From positions 112,192 to 176,191 of the forward strand of contig NZ_FOCI01000006.1 of assembly GCF_900110065.1 (NCBI RefSeq): a stretch of 64,000 nt of DNA, read 5' to 3'. The position numbers were made by a program, and so were the translations under genes. Positions 18,328-26,170 of this stretch are shown piece after piece. Under the pieces are notes generated by a model. That model did not search any database. It was not told where the DNA came from and saw only the letters and a list, made by a program, of their open reading frames with translations. How positions within the stretch are numbered: position 1 is the stretch's first letter; each line of letters starts with the position of its first letter. The stretch is from Loktanella fryxellensis. GTDB taxonomy: Bacteria; Pseudomonadota; Alphaproteobacteria; Rhodobacterales; Rhodobacteraceae.

Positions 18328-19671
18328 TTACTCCGTCGCGCTTGCGTCTGCCGGCGCGTCGGTGGGCGCGGCTGCATCTGCGGGCGTTGCAGGGACTGAT
18401 TCGGCAGGCGCATCGGCCGGAGCCGCGGGGGTTGCTGCCTCGGGCGCGGCTGCATCGGCTGGCGCTGCACCCTCTGCGGGGGCTGCGGCGCCCTCTGCCG
18501 GTGGCTGACCGGCACCTTCCGCAGGGACCGGATCGCGGATCACGCCGTTTTCGTCGAAGGTGACGGGGACGCTCACGACCTCTGCGCCTTCGACCAGTCC
18601 TGCGAGGCCGTCCACGACGACCATGTCGCCGTCCGCCAGACCGTCGGTCACGATCCACTGCTGCTCATAGGTGCCATCCTCGGTCAGGGCGCGGTTGGCG
18701 ACCTTGCCGTCGGCCACGATCCAGACGGACAGGTCGCCCAGCTTGTCGCGTGTCGTGGCCTGCTGGGACACGAGGAACGCCTGCGTCGTGCCAAGGTCGA
18801 TCTGCCCGCGCAGGAACATGCCCGGCAGGATCGTGTTGTCGGGGTTTTCAAAGCGGAACCGCGTGTCGATGGACCCGGTGCTGGTCGACACGGTGACGCC
18901 GGGGGCGACCAGTGTGCCGGTCGTCTGATAGACGCGGCCATTTTCCAGCGTCAGTGTGGCGCTGAGGGCGTCGTTCAGTTGCAAGACGCCGTCCCCGACA
19001 TCGTCCATCAAGGTCATGAACCGGGACGAGGGGGCATACATGTCCACCTCGATCGGGTCGAGCTGGATCACCGTGGCCATCGGATCGGCCTGCCCTTCGG
19101 TCACCAGATCGCCGACCGAAATGGCGGCGACGCTGGCGACGCCGGCGATCGGGCTGGTGACGGTGGTCCAGCCCAGCTGCGCCTCGCTCAGCGTCAGGTC
19201 GGCTTGCGCCGCGGCCAGCGCGGCGCGGGCCTGATCGCGGGCGGCGCGAGCGGTATCGACCTGCGCCTGCGTGCTGCCGGACCCGACAAGCCGTTCGGCG
19301 CGGGAAAAGGCGGCGTCGGCTTCGGTCACCTGCGCCTGTGCGCTGGCAACCTGCGCCGTGGCACTGGCGAGGTTGGCGCGATAGGTGGTGTCGTCGATGC
19401 GGAACATCGGTGCATCTGCGTCGATCGGCTGACCGGGTTCATAGCTGATCTCGGTCACGATGCCGCTGACGCGGGGGCGGATGTGGGTGGACGATTCGGC
19501 GACCGCACGGCCCGGCAGGGTCACGATGCGCGGCACGTTCTGCACGGTCGCCTCCACCACGCCGACCTGCTTGGGTGGCATGCCTCCGGGGGCCTGAGCC
19601 GCGAGCGGGCCGGTCAAGGTCAGCAGCATCGCGACGGCAGTTGCAGACGCGGGGAAAAATGTGGTTTTCAT
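18328..19671 (-). CDS. RND efflux periplasmic adaptor (AcrA/MexA type)
   Basis: A 447-residue membrane fusion protein. A signal peptide ends near LAAQA, followed by biotinyl-lipoyl halves around a long alanine-rich hairpin (about residues 95-165), a beta-barrel and a membrane-proximal domain. Residues from about 380 to the end form an Ala/Pro/Glu-rich low-complexity tail of some 65 residues, unusual for the family. I chose the second ATG (MKTTFF) because GGAA lies 8 bases upstream; the ATG six bases earlier is only 3 bases from it. It is the first gene of the operon, divergent from the TetR gene. Confidence 0.88.
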   Translation of the reverse strand: MKTTFFPASATAVAMLLTLTGPLAAQAPGGMPPKQVGVVEATVQNVPRIVTLPGRAVAESSTHIRPRVSGIVTEISYEPGQPIDADAPMFRIDDTTYRANLASATAQVASAQAQVTEADAAFSRAERLVGSGSTQAQVDTARAARDQARAALAAAQADLTLSEAQLGWTTVTSPIAGVASVAAISVGDLVTEGQADPMATVIQLDPIEVDMYAPSSRFMTLMDDVGDGVLQLNDALSATLTLENGRVYQTTGTLVAPGVTVSTSTGSIDTRFRFENPDNTILPGMFLRGQIDLGTTQAFLVSQQATTRDKLGDLSVWIVADGKVANRALTEDGTYEQQWIVTDGLADGDMVVVDGLAGLVEGAEVVSVPVTFDENGVIRDPVPAEGAGQPPAEGAAAPAEGAAPADAAAPEAATPAAPADAPAESVPATPADAAAPTDAPADASATE

Positions 19672-19725
19672 TGTCATGGGTTCCGGTTTTTCGCCCCCGA
19701 CGGGCGACAGCAGTTGCCTCGCTGG

Positions 19726-19752
19726 ATTGCACGAGATTGCGGACTGTGCAAT
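19726..19752. promoter_or_regulatory. Probable TetR operator between efflux operon and its regulator
   Basis: ATTGCAC (19726-19732) and GTGCAAT (19746-19752) form perfect 7-bp inverted repeats 13 bases apart, in the 116-bp divergent region. TTGCAC can be read as a -35 element in either direction, with a 17-base spacer to AATGTT on the plus strand. A dimeric TetR protein bound here would repress both the pump and itself. The function is inferred. Confidence 0.55.
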
Positions 19753-19787
19753 GTTTACTTGGAATGAAATTTAAGGCTGCTTGAAAA

Positions 19788-20405
19788 TTGACCATAACTT
19801 TGCGTGAGCGGCGTCGCAGGCAGACTGCCTGCGATATTCAGATGGCCGCGGTCGAGGTCAGTTTGCGAAACGGTTATGACGCCGTGACGACGGAAGCGAT
19901 CGCGGCCGAGGCCGGGATCAGCACGCGCACGTTCTTCAACTACTATCCCAACAAGCAGGCGGCGATCCTGGGTGAGCGGATCATGCTGCTGCCGGACGAC
20001 CCGATCTGGTTCACCGCGTCGCATCGCCCGGTGATCGACGATGTCGTGGACCTGCTGGATCAGGCCCTGCGCGACGACGAGCCGGATCGGCGGATGCTGA
20101 ACAAGATCATGGCCATGATCGACAGCCACCCCGCCCTGCACGATCTGTTCCGCACCAAGATGGACGATGTGGCATCCGCACTGACCGGGCTGCTGGTGGC
20201 GCGTCTGGGCGCGGATTTCGCGACCGAATCGCGGCTGTTGGGCGATCTGGCGACGCTTGCGCTGACGGATGCCGTGTCGCGCTGGGCGGTGGACGACAAC
20301 ATGACGATCGACGACATCACGGCTCTGCTGCGCCGATCGCTGCTGGGCGTGGGGCGGCTGTTGCAGCCGGCCGTGGGCGACATGGTCGCGACGGACGGCC
20401 GATAG
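19788..20405 (+). CDS. TetR family transcriptional regulator
   Basis: A 205-residue regulator. The N-terminal HTH spans about residues 10-58, with TTEAIAAEAGISTRTFFNYYPNKQ as the recognition region, and a variable ligand-binding helix bundle follows. No ATG precedes the domain. The TTG at 19788 (MTITLRERRRRQ) is the likely start and another TTG lies 12 bases on; the choice is uncertain. It is divergent from the RND efflux operon with a palindromic operator between them, the usual layout for a local pump repressor induced by pump substrates. Confidence 0.87.
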   Translation: MTITLRERRRRQTACDIQMAAVEVSLRNGYDAVTTEAIAAEAGISTRTFFNYYPNKQAAILGERIMLLPDDPIWFTASHRPVIDDVVDLLDQALRDDEPDRRMLNKIMAMIDSHPALHDLFRTKMDDVASALTGLLVARLGADFATESRLLGDLATLALTDAVSRWAVDDNMTIDDITALLRRSLLGVGRLLQPAVGDMVATDGR

Positions 20406-20538
20406 GGCGCAAGACCGCGCCAGCCAAGACCCGCGCCTCCTCATGGTTACCCGTGATGCGATCCACAAACGGCAGCGTCATGTCGCGCCGCGAAGGGACC
20501 GCCGCATGGGCGGCCCCCCCGGACAGTGTCGTGCCGCG

Positions 20539-22368
20539 TCAGGCCGGGATGGGCGCGTGGGCGGCGATCAGGTCTGCCGCCTTTTCGCCGATCATGATGG
20601 ACGCCGCGTTCGTGTTGCCGCTGATGATGTCGGGCATCACGCTGGCATCCGCCACCCGCAGCTGCGCCACCCCCTTCACCCGCAGGTCCGCATCGACCAC
20701 GTCCCCGATCCGGCACGTGGACACGAGGTGATAGACCGTCGTGGCATAGTGCAGCGCCATGTTCTCCAGCAGCGCATCGCTGGGCGGCTGGCCGGGGACG
20801 TAGCCGTGCTTCTTCGCCAGCGCACGGGGTACGGTCAGGGGGCCGGGCTTCACCGGGCCGGGCCAGTTGTCCACGATGTCGAGGATCTTGCGCATCACCG
20901 CCACCATCACCTTCAGGTCATGCGGATCGGTGAGGTAGTTCATGCGGATCACGGGGGCATCGAACGGATCGTTGCTGGCCAGCACGATCTCGCCCGTGCT
21001 GCGGGGCAGGACCGGGTTGGCCAGCAGGATGATGTTCTGTGCATCCACCGCCAGCGTCTTGGCCGGATCGTCGAAGAACGCATCCAGATCCAGTCGGAAC
21101 CGCTCTCCCAACAGACCCGCATCATAGCCGCATGGCACGAAGCCGATCTGCGCGTCGTGGCTGTGATCGTCGCCCAGCCCGGTGGAATAGAACGCCACCG
21201 CGTCATAGAGGGATGACGACACCAGACCGTTGCCGGTCGTGGCCCATTCGGTCACACGCCGTTCAGCTTCCGCCTTCAGCCCCGCAAGCTCCGGTGGCAG
21301 GGTGGCGTCGTCGGCGGGATCGGCGGGCAGGGGGCCTGCGGGCGCGCGCAGGGCATCGGGCCCCGCCGAGACGCCGATTTCCGCGACCGGCACACCGATG
21401 CCGGGGGCGGGAAAGAACATCATGCAGTGCAGATGGTCCTTCAGATGCTTGCCGACGCCGGGCAGGGGGTGGCGGCAGGGGATGTCCACCGCCTCCAGCT
21501 CGCGCCGTGGCCCGATGCCGGACAGCATCAGGATCTGCGGCGACCCCACCGCACCCGCGCTCAGGATCACCTCGCGCGTGGCGGTGATGCGGTGCTCCGT
21601 GCCGTCCACATCACGGTATGCGATGCCCGTGGCGGCCAGATCGCTGCTGCCTTCGCTCAGCGTCACCTGCGTCACATGGGCGTGCGTGATGATGGTCAGG
21701 TTGGGCCGCGCCTCCGCCTCGCCCTGCAGGAACGCGCGGTAGGTGCTGGACCGCTGCCCCTTGCGGGTCGACGTCTGGAACAGCGAGGCAACGCCAGCGG
21801 GTCCGCCCCGGTCGCGCCCGTTGTAATCGCCCGCCGGGATGCCCGTGGCCCCGGCGGCGGTGACGAAATCGCGGGCGGCGGGGATCACGGGCGACCGCAC
21901 GCTGACGCCCAGCGGGCCGCCGGTGCCGTGGGCGGCACCGTCCACCACGATCTCGTTGCTGGGGGCCAGATCCTCGGATTTCTTGAAATAGGGCAGCACG
22001 TCCGCGTAAGACCAGCCGGTCGCCCCCATGCCGGACCACTTGTCGTAATCGCCCGGATGGCCGCGCACATAGGCCATGTAGTTGATGCCGGACGACCCAC
22101 CCAGCATCTTGCCGCGCGGCACCGGCATGATGCGGTCGCGCAGGCCAAGGCCCGCATTGCCCGGATCGGCGGTGAACATCCAGTCGCAGTCGGGGTCGAG
22201 CTGCAGGCTCGCCACAGCGGCGGGCATCGCCTCTCGCGCCGGTGGCGTCCCGCCCGCCTCGACCAGCGCCACGCGGCAGGTGGCATCCTCGCTCAACCGT
22301 GCGGCGATCACCGCCCCGGCGGACCCGCCCCCCACGACGATGTAATCGAAGTCCTTGGTCATCGGCAT
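20539..22368 (-). CDS. GMC family FAD-dependent oxidoreductase (choline/alcohol dehydrogenase-like)
   Basis: A 609-residue flavoprotein. The FAD-binding motif YIVVGGGSAGAVIAARLSE is at about residues 9-27, the GMC signature GKMLGGSSGINYMAYVRGHP is near residue 85, and the second GMC signature GAVGSPQILMLSGIG is near residue 275. The C-terminal HxxxTCRIG-type region is YHLVSTCRIGDVVDADLRVKG. An Ala/Pro-rich insertion around residue 335 makes it longer than BetA-type enzymes (about 550). The substrate is unknown. It stands alone; a GGGAGGGGAA site precedes the start, with a second ATG 6 bases downstream as alternative. Confidence 0.88.
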   Translation of the reverse strand: MPMTKDFDYIVVGGGSAGAVIAARLSEDATCRVALVEAGGTPPAREAMPAAVASLQLDPDCDWMFTADPGNAGLGLRDRIMPVPRGKMLGGSSGINYMAYVRGHPGDYDKWSGMGATGWSYADVLPYFKKSEDLAPSNEIVVDGAAHGTGGPLGVSVRSPVIPAARDFVTAAGATGIPAGDYNGRDRGGPAGVASLFQTSTRKGQRSSTYRAFLQGEAEARPNLTIITHAHVTQVTLSEGSSDLAATGIAYRDVDGTEHRITATREVILSAGAVGSPQILMLSGIGPRRELEAVDIPCRHPLPGVGKHLKDHLHCMMFFPAPGIGVPVAEIGVSAGPDALRAPAGPLPADPADDATLPPELAGLKAEAERRVTEWATTGNGLVSSSLYDAVAFYSTGLGDDHSHDAQIGFVPCGYDAGLLGERFRLDLDAFFDDPAKTLAVDAQNIILLANPVLPRSTGEIVLASNDPFDAPVIRMNYLTDPHDLKVMVAVMRKILDIVDNWPGPVKPGPLTVPRALAKKHGYVPGQPPSDALLENMALHYATTVYHLVSTCRIGDVVDADLRVKGVAQLRVADASVMPDIISGNTNAASIMIGEKAADLIAAHAPIPA

Positions 22369-22615
22369 TTCCCCTCCCCGGGATATGTCGCGTGCCAGCC
22401 GGTTTGGCCGACGTGGCACCGTTGCATGATGCGCCCCGCGGTCGGGACGCGCTCCTCCTGCCATCAGCTTGCGCGGGCACGGGTATCCGATCAAGCCCGT
22501 TGGTCGTGCGCTCATGTCGCAGGGGGCGGGGTGCCGGAACATACTTGGCCCGGTGGCCGTTACACGGCCGGCGCATCGTGCAAGGATGCGTTCACCGCCA
22601 TCCGACAGGAACAGC

Positions 22616-23002
22616 ATGTCCCACGACCTTGACCATTTCGACCGCGTCGCCCGCGCCACCGTGGCAGAGTTGCCGGACGCGTTCCGCGCCGCCGCCGAAC
22701 AGGTCGCCCTGCGGATCGTGGACTGGCCCGACGCGCAGATGCTGGCCGACCTCGACATGACCGACCGGGCAGAGCTCACGGGCCTCTACGACGGGATCCC
22801 CATGACCGAGAAATCGGTGATGGATGTGCCCATCCAGCCCGATACGGTCTGGCTCTTTCGCCAGCCGATCCTGCTCGAATGGCGCGAGCGCGGCGACGTG
22901 GACCTCGACGATCTGATCGCCCATGTGGTGATCCACGAATTCGCCCATCACTTCGGGTGGAGCGACGATCAGATCGCCGCCGTTGACGAATGGTGGCTCT
23001 AG
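22616..23002 (+). CDS. Small zincin-like metallopeptidase family protein (HEXXH, COG3824 type)
   Basis: A 128-residue protein of the widespread 'metallopeptidase family' with a minimal zincin fold. The motif VVIHEFAHHFG near residues 103-113 gives HEFAH as HEXXH, with a further Asp/Glu-rich C-terminus. The start at MSHDLDHFDRV is supported by AGGA 6 bases upstream and by the family N-terminus; the longer reading frame lacks support. No signal peptide is seen. The physiological role of this family is not established, and its neighbours (GMC oxidoreductase, haloperoxidase) give no clear hint. Confidence 0.8.
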   Translation: MSHDLDHFDRVARATVAELPDAFRAAAEQVALRIVDWPDAQMLADLDMTDRAELTGLYDGIPMTEKSVMDVPIQPDTVWLFRQPILLEWRERGDVDLDDLIAHVVIHEFAHHFGWSDDQIAAVDEWWL

Positions 23003-23139
23003 CGACTGCGTGATCCGCCGGGCGTTGCGATGAGGCCGCCACGCCTAACGCGGACCGCCTCGGCCCGGTGCGATGCCGGCTTGCCCCATGACGACGCGCC
23101 CCCTATCAACACCCCTGTTGCAGCCATGGGGGGGAACCG

Positions 23140-24483
23140 ATGCGCATCACACGTCGCCAGACGATGGCCTTGTTGCTGGCCTCGGCCTGCCCGGGTGCTG
23201 CCTTTGCGCAAACGCCCCTGACCGCCCCCGCCGCTATGCCACCGGACAGCGAGGCGCGCGCGCGCGACGCCATCGACGGCTGGTATCGCCTGATCCTCGA
23301 ACTCGTGCGGCACACGCCGACCTATTCGCCCCCGGTCGCGGCCCGCGCCTTCGGCTATCTCGGCGTCACTGCGTGGGAGGCGACGGTGGCCGCACACCCC
23401 GGCCTGCGGTCGCTGGCGGGACAGTTGAGCGGCCTGACGTCCCTGCCCGCAGGTGACGGCACAGCGCCCGATCACGGCGTGATCCTGAACGCGGCACTCG
23501 CGGCGGCGGTGCCGGTCCTGTTCGCCAATACCGGCCCGACCGGACAGCGCGCCATGGCGGCGATGACCGACCGTCTGGCCACCCGCGTAGCCGAGGGGGT
23601 AGGTCCCGCCGTGGTGTCCGCATCCGCCGCACATGGTGCGGCCATCGCGGCGCACGTGCTGGCGTGGTCCGACACGGACGGCGGCGCCGTGGTCGCCAAC
23701 ATGGGCTTTCCGATGACCTATCCGGCGGTAGGCGGTCCTGCGGACTGGGTGCCCACGTCGCTGGTGCGCCAGCAGCAGATGCCGCTGTTGCCCGAATGGG
23801 GTCAGAACCGGACGTTCGCCATGCCGACCGGGGCCGACTGTGGACTGCCGCCGCCGCCCGACTGGTCCACCGCACCCGACAGCGCCTTTTATGCCGAGGC
23901 GCGTGCCGTCTATGACACCACCACGTCGCTGACGCCGGATCAGTTGGCCATCGCGCGGTTCTGGTCCGACGATCCCATGCTGTCGCCCACGCCGCCCGGC
24001 CACTGGATCACCATCGCCCGGATCGTGCTGGACGACCGCGACGCGGACGCCGTGACCCGCGCGGATGCGCTGGCGCGGGTCGGCATCGGGCTGGCCGACG
24101 CGTTGATCGCCTGCTGGCACGCCAAGTTCGAATACGACCTGCTGCGCCCGGTGACCTACATCAAGGCGCACATCGACCCCGCGTGGCAACCGCTTCTGAT
24201 CACGCCGCCGTTCCCGGAATACCCGTCGGGGCATTCGACCCTGTCCGGCACCTCTGCCACCGTGCTGGCGGCTGTTTTCGGCCCCGACACCGCCTTCGTC
24301 GATACGACCCACGCGGACGACGGCCTGCCCGATCGCAGCTTCTCCAGCTTTTGGGACGCGGCAGAGGAGGCGGGGATTTCGCGCCTCTATGGCGGCATCC
24401 ACTTCCCCTCTGCGATCGCACGGGGGCTGGAACAGGGCCGCTGCGTGGCGGGCTGGACCAATGCGCTGGTGACCCGGCCATGA
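23140..24483 (+). CDS. Vanadium-dependent haloperoxidase (PAP2 superfamily), exported
   Basis: A 447-residue enzyme expected to oxidise halides with hydrogen peroxide, using vanadate. All signature residues are visible: K329-x6-R336-P (KFEYDLLRP), P-S363-G364-H365 (YPSGHST) and S-R415-x5-H421 (SRLYGGIH). The K-R spacing of 7 and R-H spacing of 6 equal those of the Curvularia chloroperoxidase, and H365 would be the acid-base histidine. The N-terminus TRRQTMALLLASA followed by AAFA-Q looks like a Tat signal, so folded export to the periplasm is likely. Its stop overlaps the ATG of the CRTAC1-like gene. Bromide versus chloride preference cannot be told. Confidence 0.87.
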   Translation: MRITRRQTMALLLASACPGAAFAQTPLTAPAAMPPDSEARARDAIDGWYRLILELVRHTPTYSPPVAARAFGYLGVTAWEATVAAHPGLRSLAGQLSGLTSLPAGDGTAPDHGVILNAALAAAVPVLFANTGPTGQRAMAAMTDRLATRVAEGVGPAVVSASAAHGAAIAAHVLAWSDTDGGAVVANMGFPMTYPAVGGPADWVPTSLVRQQQMPLLPEWGQNRTFAMPTGADCGLPPPPDWSTAPDSAFYAEARAVYDTTTSLTPDQLAIARFWSDDPMLSPTPPGHWITIARIVLDDRDADAVTRADALARVGIGLADALIACWHAKFEYDLLRPVTYIKAHIDPAWQPLLITPPFPEYPSGHSTLSGTSATVLAAVFGPDTAFVDTTHADDGLPDRSFSSFWDAAEEAGISRLYGGIHFPSAIARGLEQGRCVAGWTNALVTRP

Positions 24484-26057
24484 AGCGCGCCGTGACAGCC
24501 TTTCTGCTCGCCGCCACGCCCGTCGCGGCACAGGACCCGGTGGTGCCGGTGTTCGTGGACGAAACCGCGGCGGCGGGCCTCGGCGGCACCTATGCGGGCG
24601 ATTGGGACTACATGGTCGGCGGCGGTGCCGCAACCTTTGACTGTGACGCGGACGGCCATCCCGACCTGCTGCTGTCCGGTGGCAGCGACCCCGCGCGGTT
24701 CTATCGCAACATCGCCACGCAGGGCGGCGGGCTGGCGTTTCAGGAGGAGGTCTCCGGCCTCGAACTGACCGCCGTCGCGCAGACCTATCCACTGGATGTG
24801 GACGCCGACGGCCTCACCGACATCGCCCTGTTGCGCAGCGGAGAGGCCGTGCTGATGCGCGGCCTCGGCGGTTGCAAGTTCGCCCGCGCGAACGAAGAGT
24901 GGGGCTTCGACGGTGGCGACGCGTGGTGGTCCGCCTTCGCCGCCACGTGGGAGGAGGGGCAATCCTGGCCGACCCTCGCGCTCGGCGGTTACATCGACCG
25001 TGCGGAGGAGGCGTTTCCATGGGGCTCCTGCACGGAAAACCGGCTGTATCGGCCCGGTGATGCGGGCTTTGCGGCCCCCCTCGCGCTTGCGCCGTCGCAC
25101 TGCCCGCTGGCGATGCTGTTCACCGACTGGGCGCGGACCGGCACGCCTGACCTGCGGGTGTCGAACGACCGCGAATACTACAAGGGCGGTGAAGAGCAGT
25201 TGTGGCACATTCCGCCCGGCGACGCCCCCCGTCTGTGGACCGCCGACGAAGGCTGGCAGCGCCTGCGCATCTGGGGCATGGGCATCGCCAGCCGCGATCT
25301 GAACGCCGACGGCTTTCCCGAATACATGCTCACCTCCATGGCCGACAACAAGCTGCAGACGCTGACCGCCCCCGCCGCCGGCGCACTGCCGCAATACCGG
25401 GACGAGGCGCTGGCCCGCGGCGTCACCGCGCACCGGCCCCACACCGGCGGGGACGAGCGCCCCTCGACCGCGTGGCACACGCAGATCGAGGATGTGAACA
25501 ACGACGCCCTTCCCGACATCTGGATCGTGAAGGGCAACGTGGACCGCATGCCCGACTTTGCGCAGGAGGATCCCAACAACCTGCTGCTGCAACGCGCCGA
25601 TGGCACGTTCGCGGAATCTGCGGTGGCGGCCGGTGTCGCGAGCACCGGCATCGGGCGCGGCGGGCAACTGGTCGATTTCAACCTCGACGGCTGGCTCGAC
25701 ATGATCGTCGTCAACCGCCGCACCGCGCCGGAGCTGTGGCGCAACGCTGGTGCCGCCGCCGACGCAGGTTTCGTCGCCCTGCGGCTGGAGATGCCGGGCG
25801 GCAACCGCGACGGCATCAACGCGTGGATCGAACTGCGCACCGCCGCAGGCGTGCAAAGCCGCGAAGTCACGCTGGGTGGTGGCCATGCCAGCGGTCATCT
25901 GGGGTGGTGGCATTTCGGCACCGGCCCGGATGCGGGGGCAGAGGTGCGTGTCCTGTGGCCCGACGGCACCCAAGGTGACTGGGCACCCGTCGCACCCGGC
26001 AGGTTCTATGTGCTGGGTCCCGATGCGGCCCCGACGCTTTGGGCGCCCGCGCGCTGA
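24480..26057 (+). CDS. Exported FG-GAP/VCBS repeat protein of CRTAC1 type (UnbV/ASPIC C-terminus)
   Basis: A 525-residue protein with a Sec signal peptide (cleavage near TPVAAQD). Repeated calcium-binding-like D-x-D-x-D-G blade motifs follow: DCDADGHPDLLL, DVDADGLTDIAL, DLNADGFPEYML, DVNNDALPDIWI and DFNLDGWLDMIV. These predict a seven-blade beta-propeller of FG-GAP type. The C-terminus (GINAWIELRTAAG to VLWPDGTQGDW) is the ASPIC/UnbV domain. It overlaps the haloperoxidase stop by 4 bp and is surely co-expressed. A periplasmic or surface scaffold or partner for the peroxidase is the best inference; no enzymatic motif is seen. Confidence 0.83.
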   Translation: MKRAVTAFLLAATPVAAQDPVVPVFVDETAAAGLGGTYAGDWDYMVGGGAATFDCDADGHPDLLLSGGSDPARFYRNIATQGGGLAFQEEVSGLELTAVAQTYPLDVDADGLTDIALLRSGEAVLMRGLGGCKFARANEEWGFDGGDAWWSAFAATWEEGQSWPTLALGGYIDRAEEAFPWGSCTENRLYRPGDAGFAAPLALAPSHCPLAMLFTDWARTGTPDLRVSNDREYYKGGEEQLWHIPPGDAPRLWTADEGWQRLRIWGMGIASRDLNADGFPEYMLTSMADNKLQTLTAPAAGALPQYRDEALARGVTAHRPHTGGDERPSTAWHTQIEDVNNDALPDIWIVKGNVDRMPDFAQEDPNNLLLQRADGTFAESAVAAGVASTGIGRGGQLVDFNLDGWLDMIVVNRRTAPELWRNAGAAADAGFVALRLEMPGGNRDGINAWIELRTAAGVQSREVTLGGGHASGHLGWWHFGTGPDAGAEVRVLWPDGTQGDWAPVAPGRFYVLGPDAAPTLWAPAR

Positions 26058-26170
26058 GGCAGGGTGCGCTTGCCACGCCTGCGCGCCGGATGTCGTGCCG
26101 GAATTGACACCCACCACGATCTGAGGGCTTTATCGCGTTCCGCGCCAGTCCCGTCCCGACAGTGAGAATT

